Part shown: piece by piece, positions 46,340 through 59,222 of the stretch
Layout of the letters: every line of letters starts with the position of its first letter
Numbering within the stretch: the first letter of the stretch is position 1
From: Cloeon dipterum
Lineage: Eukaryota > Arthropoda > Insecta > Ephemeroptera > Baetidae
Length of the DNA: 64,000 nt
Reading direction: 5' to 3'
Assembly (NCBI RefSeq): GCF_949628265.1
Contig: NC_088786.1
Coordinates: forward strand, 22,961,681 to 23,025,680
The notes under the pieces: model-generated
Seen by the model: the letters and a program-made list of their open reading frames with translations, nothing else
Databases searched by the model: none
Told to the model about the DNA's origin: nothing
Program-made: the position numbers and the translations under genes

Positions 46340-48663
46340 ATGACAGGTGGGCGATCGAATAATGTGGTCCTTTTTTTATTTTAATCATTTTAAAATTTTG
46401 TTTCAGAAAATAAAAGACCTTCGCTAGCATCGCTCCTGGGGGAGCTCGAGAATGCTAAGTCGGACGATGCTATTTTAGCAGCTTTAGATTCTATTGTCTT
46501 CTCGGCCGCGGAATTTACTAATGGTAAGTTTAAAATCACTCTAAGTAAGTGTTTGCCTATTGAGATTTTACAATTTATGCATATTATATTAGTAGCAATA
46601 ATAATTGGCTATGTATAGAATTGTTTTGTTTTGATTAATTTGTGAACAAATACCTTTTTAGATTCCAAAGAATTGCTTCAAAATGTGGCGGATCGATTTG
46701 CAAATATTCTTGAGAGTAACCAAGGGCCATCGTCCATGGAAAGGACTGCAAGAGCCACTGCAGAATTAGCGAAGCTTGAAGTGGGAAGAGGTGCCTTTGC
46801 CGCAAATAAGAAACTGATGGTGGCCTTGTCCAAGTTGCTGTTGCACTTGGAAGATCAACCAAATGTACAACTTCAGGCCTGTCGCGCCCTTGGAAATATT
46901 TGCTACGAAAATGGTTTGCGTGATTAAATTCATGAATAAAATAATATTCTTTGCTCTTTTAGATGATGGCCGAGCGCATGTTCTTGAGATGGATAAAGGA
47001 TTGGAGACTGTAATTCAACTACTTGGACAAGCAATAAAGGAAAACCAGCCTCTTAAGAGTGTGGTTGCTGGTTTTCTTCTGAATTTACTAGCAGGACAGG
47101 AGGAAACCCAGAGGAAAGCTTTGGAGCTGGGAATTGTGCCTATCCTAACCGAATATCTCGAGTCCGGAAGCGAAGAGGGCAATGGCCAGAGCCACATCTT
47201 AATGATTCTAAACCTCCTCGCAGACATCAACAACGAACTTCTCACCGACCGCCTTTGCCAAGCCATGGTCAATTTGCTTGGGCAATCATCATCAGGAGAA
47301 TTGAGTGAAATGTGCCTGGAGCTGATGTTAAGTCAGTCTGAAAGCGGTAATTATGAAGTCTTATGTTGCTTTGATTTGGAAGTAAGTTTTAATATTATAT
47401 TGCAGAAAACGTAAAAAGTCACTTGGCCAAAGCCCAACTTTGCGAGCAGCTGAATGGTCTGGCACACAAGCACAAAGATCTCTTGCAAGATGACGAAGCT
47501 CGAGGCCTTTTGAAATTGGCTTGCGACTTGATTGTATCTGTGCTGACTGGAGATGAAGCAATGGAGCTACTATACATGGGAGGTGAAGGGCAGGTTTTCA
47601 AAGAAATGACTGCGTGGCTTTCTATCGATGACGAAGATCTGCAGATCACAGCAGTTTTAGCAATGGGAAATTTTGCGAGAACAGGTAAAAAATAGTTTTT
47701 ATTTCCTCAAAGAATGTTTCCATTCAAAACTTTCAGACAAGCACTGCATGCAGATTGTGAAGAAGGGGATTGGCAAAAAGCTACTTGATCTAGTAGCCAA
47801 GAACAATGCAATGGCTGCAGGAATCCGCTTGCAACATGCTCTTTTGAGCGCTCTTCGGAATCTCGCCATCCCTGCAGAAAACAAAGCAATTTTATTGAAA
47901 GATGGTTTGCTGGACAGTATTCTTCCAATGATAGAAATCCCAACTTTGCCTGTCGTTTTTAAACTGCTTGGTACTTTGAGAATGGCAATTGATGGCCAAG
48001 GTGAGAAAATATCCACATAATTTTGAAATATTGACCAATAAATTTAATATTTAAGTGAATGAAAATTATTAAAAAAAATTACAGAGAGCGCTGCTTGTCA
48101 GCTAGGGGTAAATTCTGCCCTTCTTTCAAAAGTTGTGTCGTGGTGCACAACTGAAGACCATCCCGGTGTGCAAGGCGAAGCAAACCGCTTGCTGGCATGG
48201 ATGGTGAAAAACGCCAAGAGTTCCGAGGTCAACAAAGCAGTTGCTGAAGCTGGCGGTGTTAAGTGTCTTGCTAACATGTTGATGGCGGAGCACACTGTCA
48301 TGAAGAATGAAGCGCTTCTGGCCTTGATTTTGATTTCAACTTCTGGGAAAAATCTGCCGGAACCTGGCCTTGACACATTGCTTGATTCCACAACTGCTTC
48401 CAATTTATCCAAAGTACTTAAGGAATCTAAAGAAACTTCCTTGACGGCTAATGGTCTGACACTTCTGAAACTGTTAGCTCCACTCGGTATGTTCCTATAC
48501 TAGTTAACGTATTTCAGCCAATAATTATAATTTATCAAATTTATTTCCAGCCAAAGAAAGTCTGATCAAAGCGGGCATTCCATCAATCCTGAAATCTCTC
48601 TCAAGTGACGAAGATGTGATGAAGGAAGCTCAAGTTGTTTCTAAAATGTTTGACTCTGGCTAA
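46340..48663 (+). CDS. vimar: SmgGDS/RAP1GDS1 ortholog (vimar), ARM-repeat small-GTPase chaperone
   Basis: Eight exons (46340-46346, 46407-46523, 46662-46913, 46963-47346, 47406-47684, 47737-48000, 48085-48486, 48551-48663) give about 605 residues. The first coding exon is only ATGACAG and joins in phase to give MTENKRPSLASLLGELENAK. Armadillo repeats run through the whole protein (VQLQACRALGNICYENDDGR; PLKSVVAGFLLNLLAGQEET; LQHALLSALRNLAIPAENKA; GVQGEANRLLAWMVKNAKSS). SmgGDS binds newly made and prenylated Rho/Rap-type GTPases; fly vimar also affects Miro and mitochondrial shape. All seven introns interrupt the frame in phase 1. Its 3' end is convergent with the peroxidase gene, with overlapping polyadenylation signals. 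Confidence 0.93.
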
Positions 48664-48803
48664 TTTGAATCAAGTTCCTGTTTTGGTGCTGATTTTCTGT
48701 GATTATTGGTTCCAATTGCCCTAGTCTTTTCTGAATTACTTACGGTAATAATTTAATAACATGTAATCAACTGTATAAACCATGGTTAATTATTAAATTA
48801 AGG

Positions 48804-48827
48804 TTTATTAAATTACATTTGAATAAA
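48804..48827. terminator. Interleaved polyadenylation signals of vimar (+) and the peroxidase (-)
   Basis: AATAAA for the plus strand is at 48822-48827 and AATAAA for the minus strand (read as TTTATT) is at 48804-48809. The peroxidase stop codon is at 48848-48850. If both signals are used, the two messages overlap tail to tail by some tens of bases. Confidence 0.5.
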
Positions 48828-48847
48828 TATTTACATTCAATTTTATA

Positions 48848-51800
48848 TTATCTGAAGTTTGGCTTAGGAATTTCAACAACAGGCCAAGGATCATCTTTCT
48901 CAAATTGTCTTGACCGCAAAACGTAAGTTTCAACTGCAAAACCTTCCAAGAAGTCATCTTCCCCTCCTTCCTTCAATTTGCTGTTCGGACGTTTTGGCCT
49001 GTTCCTGTTGGGCCGTTTTGGTCTGTTTCTATTTGGCCTAAACCTGTTGATAAGCATTTGGGTCCAGCTTGGCTGTTTCTGTGGTTTAGGTTTAGCAGCC
49101 ATTGGCCTTGGTTTTTGCACAACAATCGGTGAATCGTCACTGGGGATGATTTCTTTCCAAAGAGACAAATTCAGCTCTTTTATCTTCTTCTTGTTACTAC
49201 ACTGTACATAGGAATTGCTGAAAATATAATCTGATTAGGTCAAAGGAAATTGATTGGATTTCATTTGAACTATCACTAAAATTATCTTGGCAATGAAAAT
49301 ATTGAAGATAAGTTAGATCAACGTGAGTGCAGTTAAATCATTATTGTTATTTCCCAGAAAAATATCTCTTCCAACTTACTTGAGAACGCTGTGGGCACTC
49401 ATAGGAAATCTAGTGACTGTGAGTAGCCCTTCCAGGTTTTCGCACATAATCCTCGCTAAATTTGATTTCTTGATTTCATTCAGCTGCTTGGGTGTGAAAG
49501 AGCTCATTTCATTTTCTGCTTCATACCACATGCGGTCTCCCACTCGCAGATCTGCAAACGTCTGCCCAATGATGCAGGCAAAAGTTGGTCCAACCAAGCC
49601 TCCAGGAACTGCCTTTTCTCCCATCCCACCAACAAAGAGATCAATGTCATCAACATGGCTGCTCATATACACACAATTGATTAGTATACACAGATCATTG
49701 CAAATAGTTAATTACTACATACTTGTACAATTGAGGCAGCAGGGCTGCGTGTCTTTGAGACATAACGTATGTGAGGTCCTCCCATTTATCAATCCTCCGC
49801 AAGCCACATGGTTCTCGCCAGCTGTTATACGACTGCAAGCCATGATCCCGACCTCTCTGAATGTTCATTGCAGCCAAGTCAAGGCCAGGATTGAATTCTG
49901 AAGAAGTGTTTTTGATCAATCAGAAAATTAAGAGATTAAAAACCTACCAGGCGTCTCAAACAAATGATCTGTGAGCTCTCGACTGATAGTGTGGTCCGCG
50001 TTTCGAGCTAATTGTCGGCTCATGCCAATTATCAATCTCTCAGGAGTGTTAGCAGCCATTACGACTCCAGGCTGAGCCATTTCCTGGTGCAAAGTTTTGT
50101 CTGTGGGCAAAATCTTGTAATGCAAGTTCTATAAGCCTTTCACTTTAGCTTACTGTGTTGCAGTCTCTGATGCAGTGCGTTGCAGCGCCATAACTTGTCT
50201 TGCACCAAAGAATGACCAAATCTGTAGGCTGCTGCAGCAAATGCATTTGGTATGGTTGGATCCATATTCTCATCGTACCCTGGATGGGATGCGTTGAACT
50301 CAAATACTTTGTAAACATCAGGACCTAAAAAAATATTTAAAAAAAGTAAATCATGCCATAAACTTAAAAAGCATTGATTAAAAAAAAAATAATTTTTCAA
50401 ACTGACCTAGCACCAGTGGCAAAAATTCTTTCAGGGTTATATGCTGAATTTCTGCTATCACAATTTTTCGCGTCTCTTGAAAGAGTTGTTCATCGCTCCA
50501 ACCTGGATTCAGTTCATGCAGAAGACTGGCAATGCGGTTGTGTTCCCGTAAAAAGAGGATGTGGAGAGAAGTCAGGCCAGGTTGCTCATTAGCTCTCAGG
50601 TCACCGGCTTTGAGGCAAGGATGACGCTTTGAGGAGCGGCACACAGATTGCTCATCAGGTGGGGCGGGAGGCAAAAGTGGCTTGCTCTTTTTGCCAGGCA
50701 TTGTGTTCAGTTGACCTTCAATGTTTAATCATAGAGAACAATGAGTGTAGAGACTAATAATGAACAGAAGTAATCTGAATATAAAAATATAGTACAAGAA
50801 ATATTGTAAGAGAAATGAGATAATTATACTAATTCACTAGACTTCTTTATATAGAGGCAAAAATTAAAATTAAATATTTCAATTACCTTGGTGGAAAAGA
50901 CGCAGTTCCAATTGTCGATCCTCTGAACTCCCGTAAATAGTGGATCCGTCCAAGTAAGAAGTGACAGCGTTCGCCTGCTCTCTCCAACCAAAGCCGCAAT
51001 CCTCCTTAGGTGCAGGAGCCGACCTCACAAAATGCAAGCAGCGCACGCCTCTCCTGGAGTAATGTGAGTCGTTGGGGTCAACCGGAATGGGGTAACACTC
51101 GGGGTGCCGCTGCGATGGGTGCAGTTCACCAGAATTGTCGGCCTTGCAGCACTGCGGCACCGAGCCGTTGAAGCCGTGACTCTGCGGCGTGGCCACCATG
51201 TCGTGGTCTAGGAACTGGCCCCACTGCATCAGCAGGTGCGACACCTTGCTGTCCGAGTCCACGACCTGCTTGTTCTGGGGGTCACGCAGCACCGCCATGC
51301 TGATGGTGCGAGCACTCGGCAGTTCGGCGCCGGTTACCGAGCGCCGCACTTCCTGGATACCATCGTTGTAGGCGGCGGCCAACAGACGCCGGTAAGGGGT
51401 GAACGGGGACCCCCGGTTGGGAAAGCGCGCGTTGTTGCACCTGCCGTCGGCAGAGCGAAAGCGTTGCGGGGTGCGGGAACAAGGAAAATCCGTCTTCCGA
51501 AGGGGGCACTCGCGCAGCAAGGTGGTCGCTGGACTGGCTTGTTTTACGTTAAACCTGCGGACGTTGAGGGATTATAATTATTGCTGACCTAGAAGCTGAA
51601 TTTAATTGATAAGGAAAATCTGAACGGAAATATCAGAAATAATTTGATAAAATGGTAATGAAGATAGACACTTAAAATTTACAGACATCTCCGTGAAATG
51701 CATGGGATGATTCGGCTAATAGCTTCGCTGCTAATTTGAGCAATTAAATTTCATATTATTTTAAAATTCCAGGAAAATGTCTAAGTGTTGCCTCTGGTTT

Positions 51801-52935
51801 ATTTTATCACGAACATTTAATTATGCAACAAATTTTAGAAATATAACGCGTCTCATAGTAACTCTGATAGTACGAAAATTTTCGTATGAAATAAGACGCT
51901 AAAAATATCTAACGATTTAAATAACACAAGAATATTGAAAACCAGTAATATTATGTTAAGTGCTTCATAATGGCAAGCATTGTAATGCAAGGCAAAGAGC
52001 ATGCTAGAAACTAGTTGGCGAATGGGGCCAAAGAGTCAGCCCTGCAATGTTAACGTGCACGATAAAACTCGTTTTGCTGAGCGCGCGGCTAACCTGAAGA
52101 TCGACGCCCTGAGGTGCTGTGAGGCGTGCAGGGTCGCGTGGGCGTATCTTGCCAGCGGCGCAGCTTTGCTCGACTGCCAGTTGAACGAGGCCACCAGTGC
52201 CCCAGGACTTTTTTTTGGTAGGTACATTCCATCGCTGTACAAGCGCGGCTCAGTGATGTTGTACAGCTGCAGCATCCGCTCCACCCCAAAGTCGGAAGCC
52301 TCTTTAACAATCACACTCGAAACCGGGTTGAATGGCGCGGGCTCTGCTTGCGGCACGAGTCCTGGAAAGGGTTGGGGTTCTGGCTCAGGCCGCACTTCAT
52401 CTGGAGTGTTCAACCAGTCTCTAGGAGGGGATTTCGGGGGGAACGGCCGACTAGGGGCGAACTTAGGGATGACCTGCGCGGCCCAGGGAGCGTTGGTCAC
52501 TTCCTGGATCGGCACAAGTTGCCATTCTGCGTAAAAAGGGTCCTCCTCGGCCTCTATGGGGTCGTCACGTTGCGGCAGACGGGCTTGGGCGTCAAACCCT
52601 GACGAGACGTTGGCGGGGAGGCTTGGGACGGGTAGCCAGGTCGGGTCTGAGGCCAATTCCGCAGTGGTTGGAGTGGTGATCTCGGCGACCCAGGGGGTTG
52701 AGGTCGGAGCGGAGGGCGGAATGGGCGCCAGCGGCACCCATTCGCGCTCCACCTCGGCAGGCTCGGGGGTGGGGGCTGTCGAGGTCAAGTACGAGTTGGG
52801 GGTGACCGGCTGGGTGTCGGACCTCGCCTCGTGTCCTTGGGAGAAGTCAAAGAGGCGGCTGAGGAAGGGGGGCAGGCTAAGGGCGCACGCCGGCCCCGTC
52901 AGCCACAGCAACAGTAGCAACCTGGTAAAACACAT
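48848..52935 (-). CDS. Secreted animal heme peroxidase (chorion-peroxidase/peroxidasin-like) with long Pro-rich N-terminus
   Basis: Eight exons (52094-52935, 50887-51554, 50407-50715, 50154-50324, 49948-50100, 49723-49897, 49380-49658, 48848-49217) give about 988 residues. The start chosen opens a signal peptide ([18 protein letters not shown]); the frame is open upstream to 53058. Residues 20 to about 290 are Pro/Ala/Glu-rich with no known domain. The heme-peroxidase domain runs from about 300 to 850: [15 protein letters not shown]; the distal histidine in WGQFLDHDM; the catalytic arginine in [16 protein letters not shown]; the proximal histidine in [19 protein letters not shown]; and [19 protein letters not shown]. 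The C-terminus is unusual and basic ([19 protein letters not shown]). Such enzymes oxidise tyrosines with peroxide, cross-linking eggshell, cuticle or mucus. The exact ortholog is not recognised. Confidence 0.9.
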
Positions 52936-55900
52936 GAAAAGGTGAGCCGACACGCTTGGCGAGTGCGCCGAAATAAAGGAGAAGCGCGCTGTGTGTGATT
53001 GTGGTGTTACCGTAGTGGCATCAGGAAGCGAAATGACGGAAGGCGGAGGCAACGACACCCGTCGCGCCAGGATTAAGCTCGAGTTTAACGATTATATTGG
53101 GGAAAGATTGCATCTCAAGAGTCACGCATTATGGTAAACATCACCGAGTGTGTACCGTAAGCCGCCAGCCGGCTTGCCTAGCGACGATGGGATGAGTAAT
53201 TTCGGAAAAAGCAAGGAGAGCTAACTGTAATGGCTCGTTGTTGTAGGAGAGCTGGAAGAATGGGATTTTCAAAATTGCATCTCGCGGTCGCGCTCTGTTT
53301 ACTCGCCTCATTATCCGAGTGCTGCTTTAATGACTGCTTAATTACTTCTGCTATTCTCAAATTATTCAAATTTCCTCTGACTAAATAACGAATTTCGCGA
53401 AACCGTGGTCATGGACTATTCACAGACAAGAACGCGACATAATGAAAAGGTCTCACAAAGAATCATTTAAATAAAACATGACTCACAAATATGAGGAAAA
53501 TAGCAACCTTTTCGGCTGTCGCCAATTCACTTGGGGCAGAGCGTTTAGAAAGTACCAGATAAATAAGGTTTGACCCCAACCCACAATAGCAGCAGAACAA
53601 AAGGATGCAAAATTAATAATAACGTAATAACGGTTTATTTTTAAGAGATCCTATAGGAATAGAATATGTTTATGGTTTGTGAACATCAATTCCTCAACAA
53701 CACGTAGTCAAAAGTTTTCTTTTCCAAATGCAAATTATTTTAACATAAAAGTCAGAAATTTGGCAAATCAAAATCTTTTTTACAATAAATTATCTTACGT
53801 TCACACAACATCCTGCAACTTCTACAAGTCCAATCACCGCACACGTTTTGGTTCACGCTCCGCGTCCAGAATGGGCAAAATGAGTGCATCACTGAGTCAA
53901 ATCTCCGCCAACTTTTGCTTTCACCCGTAATTAAACCGAATGATGAACTCCCTTGCATTTTTCACCGTTAGCGCGATTGAATGTATATGTGTGTGTGCAT
54001 GCGGCTTGGTTCCACACATCTGGCTGCTCTCGTCACTTTCCTACCTCACTTTACTGCTGCTTTTTGCGGCCCCGCTCGGCCGCACTCATCGAGGTTATGG
54101 CGGAGACGGAGCCGAAAAGCACCTTGGCCGTCACCTGCACCTGTCTTGGTTGCTGGCCGCCGCTACTAGTGGCCCCTTGCTTGGACGAGGAGGAGACGGA
54201 GTCAGCAGAGTCCTTGTCCATGGCCGGTTGTTGAATGAGCCGCCTAGAGTAACACGGTCAGCTGACCCCCACCAGGACCTGCTTTTTCACTAAGTCACTG
54301 AGTCAAACAGTTAGTCGGTCACCTCGATTTTCAGGTAAAAGGGCCAGCGTCGCCTGCGCCAAACGCAACACCGTCTGCTGGTTCGCTCGCTCGACCAGGG
54401 GGTGCAGGTCGCTGTCTATCAAAATAAATAAACAGACACGGCCGTGTTAGTAAAACATGCACGAGTTCACGCTCGCGGCGCACTGCTTAGCAACAGATAA
54501 GGGACCTGTTGATTTTCAGTGCTTGAGAATGCGGGCTAGACTTAACCTGGCGAATACACTTGACAAATTTTGCAGGCAAAAAGCAAAGGATTAAATAAAA
54601 AGGCGTTTTAATTGAATTGCTCTTAGAGGTTTAACTGTGCAAAAAGAGCAGTTATACTTTCATGACACGTTTTTGTCGCGCAAATAATCTGCGGTAAACA
54701 TTTAGTCAATTTGTTTTTCCAATTAAGTTAAAACGGCTATTTTCAATTTATTTTTAAAATAAGCAGGCTGAACTGTTGGCATTTGCAACAAAAAAGGGAT
54801 TATTCTCTTCATTGCCTCGTCCTGACCTCAATATTTTTTCTCGTGAAGCACGTGAAAAAACTAGGTGCTTGGGAAGACGTGTTCCCGTCAGGTAGCGGCA
54901 TTTTTATTTGCAAAGCGGCCTTTGCTTTAGTAAATGAACTGATCGTTATCAACTGCCTGCCTTTGGAGTCCGTGTAGTACAAATAAAAATTGGCCAAGAA
55001 AACACCGCGGGAAATCAATTTTTGCGCGGATCGGATCAGCGCCCTGCTGAAAGATTCCAGTTATGCATTGTACATGACACGTGGTGCTGCGCTGCTGCGA
55101 GTAGTCTTTTAAGTCTGACTCGAGGTAACTGCAGTGCTACGTGCAGCTCACCAGATCAATTTCTTCGACGTGAATTGTGAATGTGAGATTCGCATCCTAC
55201 ACGCTTCGCAAAGAACCGTACCACGCAGCTATATATTGCTTTTGCGTTTGCGTCAGCTTGCATGCGAAATTATACGTCGTGTTATTTTAATAGCTAACAA
55301 AAAATATTTCCTTCACATGAGTGAGTATAGATATAGATTCCAGTCAGAAATCTCAAATCATGACAGGTTACCACCTTCGGATTTTATAAAACGTTAAAAA
55401 TTCAAATTAAAACACTACAAATGATAAGAATTGAAACGATAGGCAAAAATCGGCAAAAATTCAACCCTCACTAATTCAACCAAGCAAATTATTAGATCGT
55501 CATCTTATGTAGAATTTCGTGACAGCTCCATATTGAGAGGAAGTATTTTTTTGAAATTTCCCCAACATTTGTTAGCCAAATGGTTGTGCATTTTACTCTC
55601 TAAAAAAAGTAAAGTAAATCAATAAGACTTGAAACTTGAAAAAACACGTTCAATGCCGACTGCAAATGACCGCGGAAATCATTGATTGTGCAAACAAAGC
55701 TCCACTTAAATAAATGTTTGCTTTTTGTCAAGCAATTAAAATAATGTCAAGATAATCATTCAAAGCGTGATAAAATTGAATTTGAAAAATTAATAATTTC
55801 AACGTCAAAAATTGATTAAATTTGAAAGGACTTTGAAAAATCAGAAGCTCAAACATTTTAATAGACTTTTTGATAAGAAAGTACTATGATTCATATATAG

Positions 55901-56229
55901 CATTAAAGTATCTTTAATTCTGTCTGGCCTCTTAACAATGCAGTTTTGATTATTGAAAATTGTTACAAATATAGGCAACCCGCATAGCCTTTTTGTAAAG
56001 ATATTGATATTGCATAATGCTGCAGCAGAGAAGAGCGATTTTTTTGCCATCGCCCTCACAAAATATTGGTATTTTGATGTCCCATTTTTAACCTTATAGG
56101 TGAAAGAAGTATTCATTTCCCTTCATTTCAGTATTTTCTTTAAATTTAGGCAGATTATCTTGTACAATTTATTAACAGATTTTCTATTTTAAACTTTAAA
56201 ACCCATCAAATAAAAAAATTATATCACAC
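52936..56229. other. Unresolved 3.3-kb interval between the peroxidase and CMTR2
   Basis: It holds the peroxidase promoter, a GC-rich island at about 54040-54420, and possible pieces of a minus-strand gene: a candidate TATA box (ATATAT, 55231-55236) about 35 bp before a stretch that ends in a donor at 55151, one coding-like exon at 54323-54415, an acceptor at 54243 and a TTTATT (minus-strand AATAAA) near 53634. I could not join these into one frame. The remaining AT-rich sequence shows nothing I can name. The minus-strand polyadenylation signal of CMTR2 is near 56168. Confidence 0.35.
54323..54415 (-). CDS. Isolated coding-like exon of an unidentified minus-strand gene
   Basis: Between an acceptor (TTTTGATAG) and a possible donor (CGAG|GTGACC) lies a 93-bp frame reading SDLHPLVERANQQTVLRLAQ then ATLALLPEN. 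It is rich in Leu, Ala, Gln and Arg, is predicted helical, and differs in composition from the spacer. I do not recognise the family. The next block downstream (54243 to about 54060) reads either as a Pro-rich frame in phase, or, in another frame, as MDKDSADSVSSSSKQ with VTAKVLFGSVSAITSMSAAE. The second looks more protein-like but is out of phase with this exon, so one of the splice sites must be wrong or one of the frames is not coding. Confidence 0.3.
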
Positions 56230-58713
56230 TTATTTTAATAATGCCCCCAATTTTATAATTAGAAAGGGATAATTATCAAAATTATCGATGTATTCCTTAA
56301 ACCTCCAACATGTCATCATGATGACATAGTATAAACGATTGAAATGAGCATTCAGTTTCAGTGTTACAGAAAATATGGCAAATAGGAGTGATGTTGATGT
56401 AAAATAAGAAAGAGTGATGTTCTTACCTAATATCAATGACAACGGCACAACTTCAAGCAACTGCTGTTCTTTCTCATTTACTTCGTCGCAAATCAATGCA
56501 CTTTCAAGTTTGGCGCTTGCACCTTTGAAACCGGTGAACTCGAACGTACTTCCTTCAGGAGTGACCTCAGTCAGGACACACTGCTCAAAGTCTTGTCTTA
56601 GAAGCACTAGTATTCCAACGTCCACTAATGTAAAGAGGTTGAAGCCATTCAGAACAAACTTCTGTTGAAGCCCAAGGGTTTGCAAACTGTTCCAGATAGA
56701 TTTTTTCCACAAACGTCCAACAATAAAGTTAATTCCATCAGGCACAGGGACTATATTGCAGTAGAGATTACGGCTGTAATTGTGCAGCTGAAGTAGAAGT
56801 GGTGCACAAAATCGAGAGTTTGTCAAGGTCTTGTAAGGTGTTCCGTATTTTAGTTGGAGCTCGCACTGGATCACTGGTATCTCAGAAGGAAGAGTAAAAG
56901 TTTCCTCTTCTGCAGTTACTGGGCTGAGACTTGAAACTACAGTTTCTAAGACGTCTTTAGCTTGAGAATAGTCCATTTTTTGCAAGGAGGAGCGAATCAA
57001 ATGGGTCTGATCTGGTGACCAAGGATATGCGGGTCGAATCAGCCTCTGGAAATTTGTGTTACCGCAGATTGAGTTCTGCACTGGATAACTTAGGTCAAAT
57101 CTTTCCAAAAAGCTGCTGGCGATTTCATTCTGCATGCAATTGATGTTCATCTTGGCACTTCTGTAGATTTTAGGATTTTGGAAGTACTTCAAGTTACTCT
57201 TTATCGCTGAATGCTGCAAGAATTTTCTTTTAATTAAGTTATCACATAGGATTTACAGTAGAAATACCTGCAATTCGTTGAAAAAGGTTGAAGCCTCCAG
57301 GATTCGCTTTGAGATTTTTTCAGGTATGTTCTCCACATTCAAAGGCTTCCCGTAATGATCCCAAAGCAGAGAAGTCACGTCCTTGGGCAAGCCTTGAAAG
57401 TTTAGACACACCAAGTAGACTTCTGAGTTTCCCTCCTTGCTACACACTGGCTTAATTGCAGTTACTGCCTCAAAGCAGTGGCACAAAAGACTCAGCAGGC
57501 TCCACGATGACCATTCAAACCAAGTGAATGTTTTTATCACAAAGTTTCCGCCAATGGCAAGCGCTGATAAGGCAGTGGTGGTCTCACATGCCAATAGACT
57601 GGCCACAGTGTTTTCTTGCTCCCCAGGGTTATCCTGGCAATCGACACTCCCGTCGGCAGTGACCAGATTAAAAGGTCCCAGATCTGCTAAGTGCTTTCCT
57701 GTCTCTGAATTCTTGAGGTCACCTAGGCCGTCTGGACCAAAATCCCAATTATCCAATGTTTTTATGATGAAGCGGTCGTCTGAAACCATTTCCAAACCAG
57801 GGTTGCCTTCATAGTGTGGATTTAGTGTGGTTGCCCTCCATCTCCACTAAAAAAGTAAATACATTAAATGAAAGCACAATTAGTATGACAGGTTATATTG
57901 TTTACTTTGGTGCGATTTTCCTCACTTGCACTGCTTTGCTGCAGGAAATGGTTGAGAGAGGTGATGAATGCCCCTGGTGCTTCACACAAGTGTAGAGAAG
58001 AAAACTCCTCACTTCCAGCGTTTGTGACTACATCAAATGTCTTAAGAATCTGGTAAAACTTTAGCCAAGCTTGTGTCAGAAGTTCAGGTTTACAGGCTTT
58101 TTGGACACGCCACTGGACCTTTCCTCCAAGATAAGTAGAGTTTGTGTGACTGTGCCATTCTTCCAAACAGCAGCGAACGGTCTCTGAGATCGATGATTTT
58201 GTTAAGGTCAATTGGGTCTTTAAATTCTCTCTAACTTCACCCTGAAAACATTGAAAAATAAAATTTTCACACATCATAATATGCTTGAAAAATTAAGTTT
58301 GACATCAAATTCAACAGTTATTATGGTGGTGACTCAATTTGCATCCACCCTCCTACCTCCGTTCCAAAATTTCGTTCATGCAAACATTAACGATTTAACA
58401 ACTTTTGTGATGTGTGGCCACTGATTGAGTCACAAAAAGTACGTGGACGCTTAATTGAGTCACGACCATATAGAACAATTAAATTTAAATTGTTTAAATT
58501 AAGCAAACTATGCACATCCTTTTAGATATTGATTGATTATGTATGATACGTAAGTTTTTAGTAATGAAGTCGTGACTGTATGTAAGCGGAACTCACAAAT
58601 CCAGAGCGTCCACTGAAGACGTTTTGGTCGAAGAACTCTTTGACATTCAATTTGTCGCTCTTGTCAAGGAGATGCACGATTTTGTTGAAGTGACTCTCGA
58701 CGGCAAAATCCAT
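56230..58713 (-). CDS. CMTR2: Cap-specific mRNA 2'-O-methyltransferase 2 (CMTR2; adrift in flies)
   Basis: Four exons (58597-58713, 57906-58241, 57268-57846, 56230-57213), all with phase-0 junctions, give 671 residues. The enzyme methylates the ribose of the second transcribed nucleotide of capped mRNA. The Rossmann (FtsJ/RrmJ-like) domain lies in residues 40-330: KVQWRVQKACKPELL with the first catalytic lysine region, the SAM-binding HLCEAPGAFITSLNHFL, FGPDGLGDL, the catalytic aspartate in NLVTADGSVDCQDNPGEQE and the catalytic lysine in GGNFVIKTFTWFE. The C-terminal half is the family's second, degenerate methyltransferase-like domain (WKKSIWNSLQTLGLQQKFVL; SLILGKN). The last about 65 residues are hydrophobic and less family-like. 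A donor-like site follows ILG, but no acceptor gives a better end, so read-through is kept. Confidence 0.92.
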
Positions 58714-59222
58714 CGTATTGATTTATAACAGCACAAATCAGAAAAATCGGACCGTTATTCGAAAACAGTGTAATGTTGATGAGGCACAACACGCGCTTCC
58801 GCCATGGCGAGTGGGAGTCTGGGAGTGTGCCGCTGCCGCTCTTTGTTTATTTTTGGTGTCTCTACTCACGTGACTGCTCTCATGTGTCACTCCTGAAAAG
58901 GCGCCGCCCCATTTCTTTGATTTGGAGTGAGGGAACAGGAAACCTGCTGTAATTTTGTGGGTCTTAGCTGAGTTTTTTGACCTTGTTAACTCATCAGATG
59001 TGAAATTGAAATTTTAAAAAATAACCTGCGTGTGCTTATGTTTCTTATGCATTCATTATATTTTGTCAACCCTGAACATTTTTACTTTACATAGTAAGTT
59101 GGGCCATGTTCAAGATCATTATCTCTTCATTGCAAGACAGAAAAATTTCCAAAAAATCGCTCTTTTTTAGTATTATAAATATGGATTGCAAATAAGAAAA
59201 CACACCTTTATGTGATATTTAT

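Noticed and set aside
52001-52945. Plus-strand frames of 84-177 codons
   Set aside because: Antisense shadows of the Pro-rich first exon of the peroxidase.
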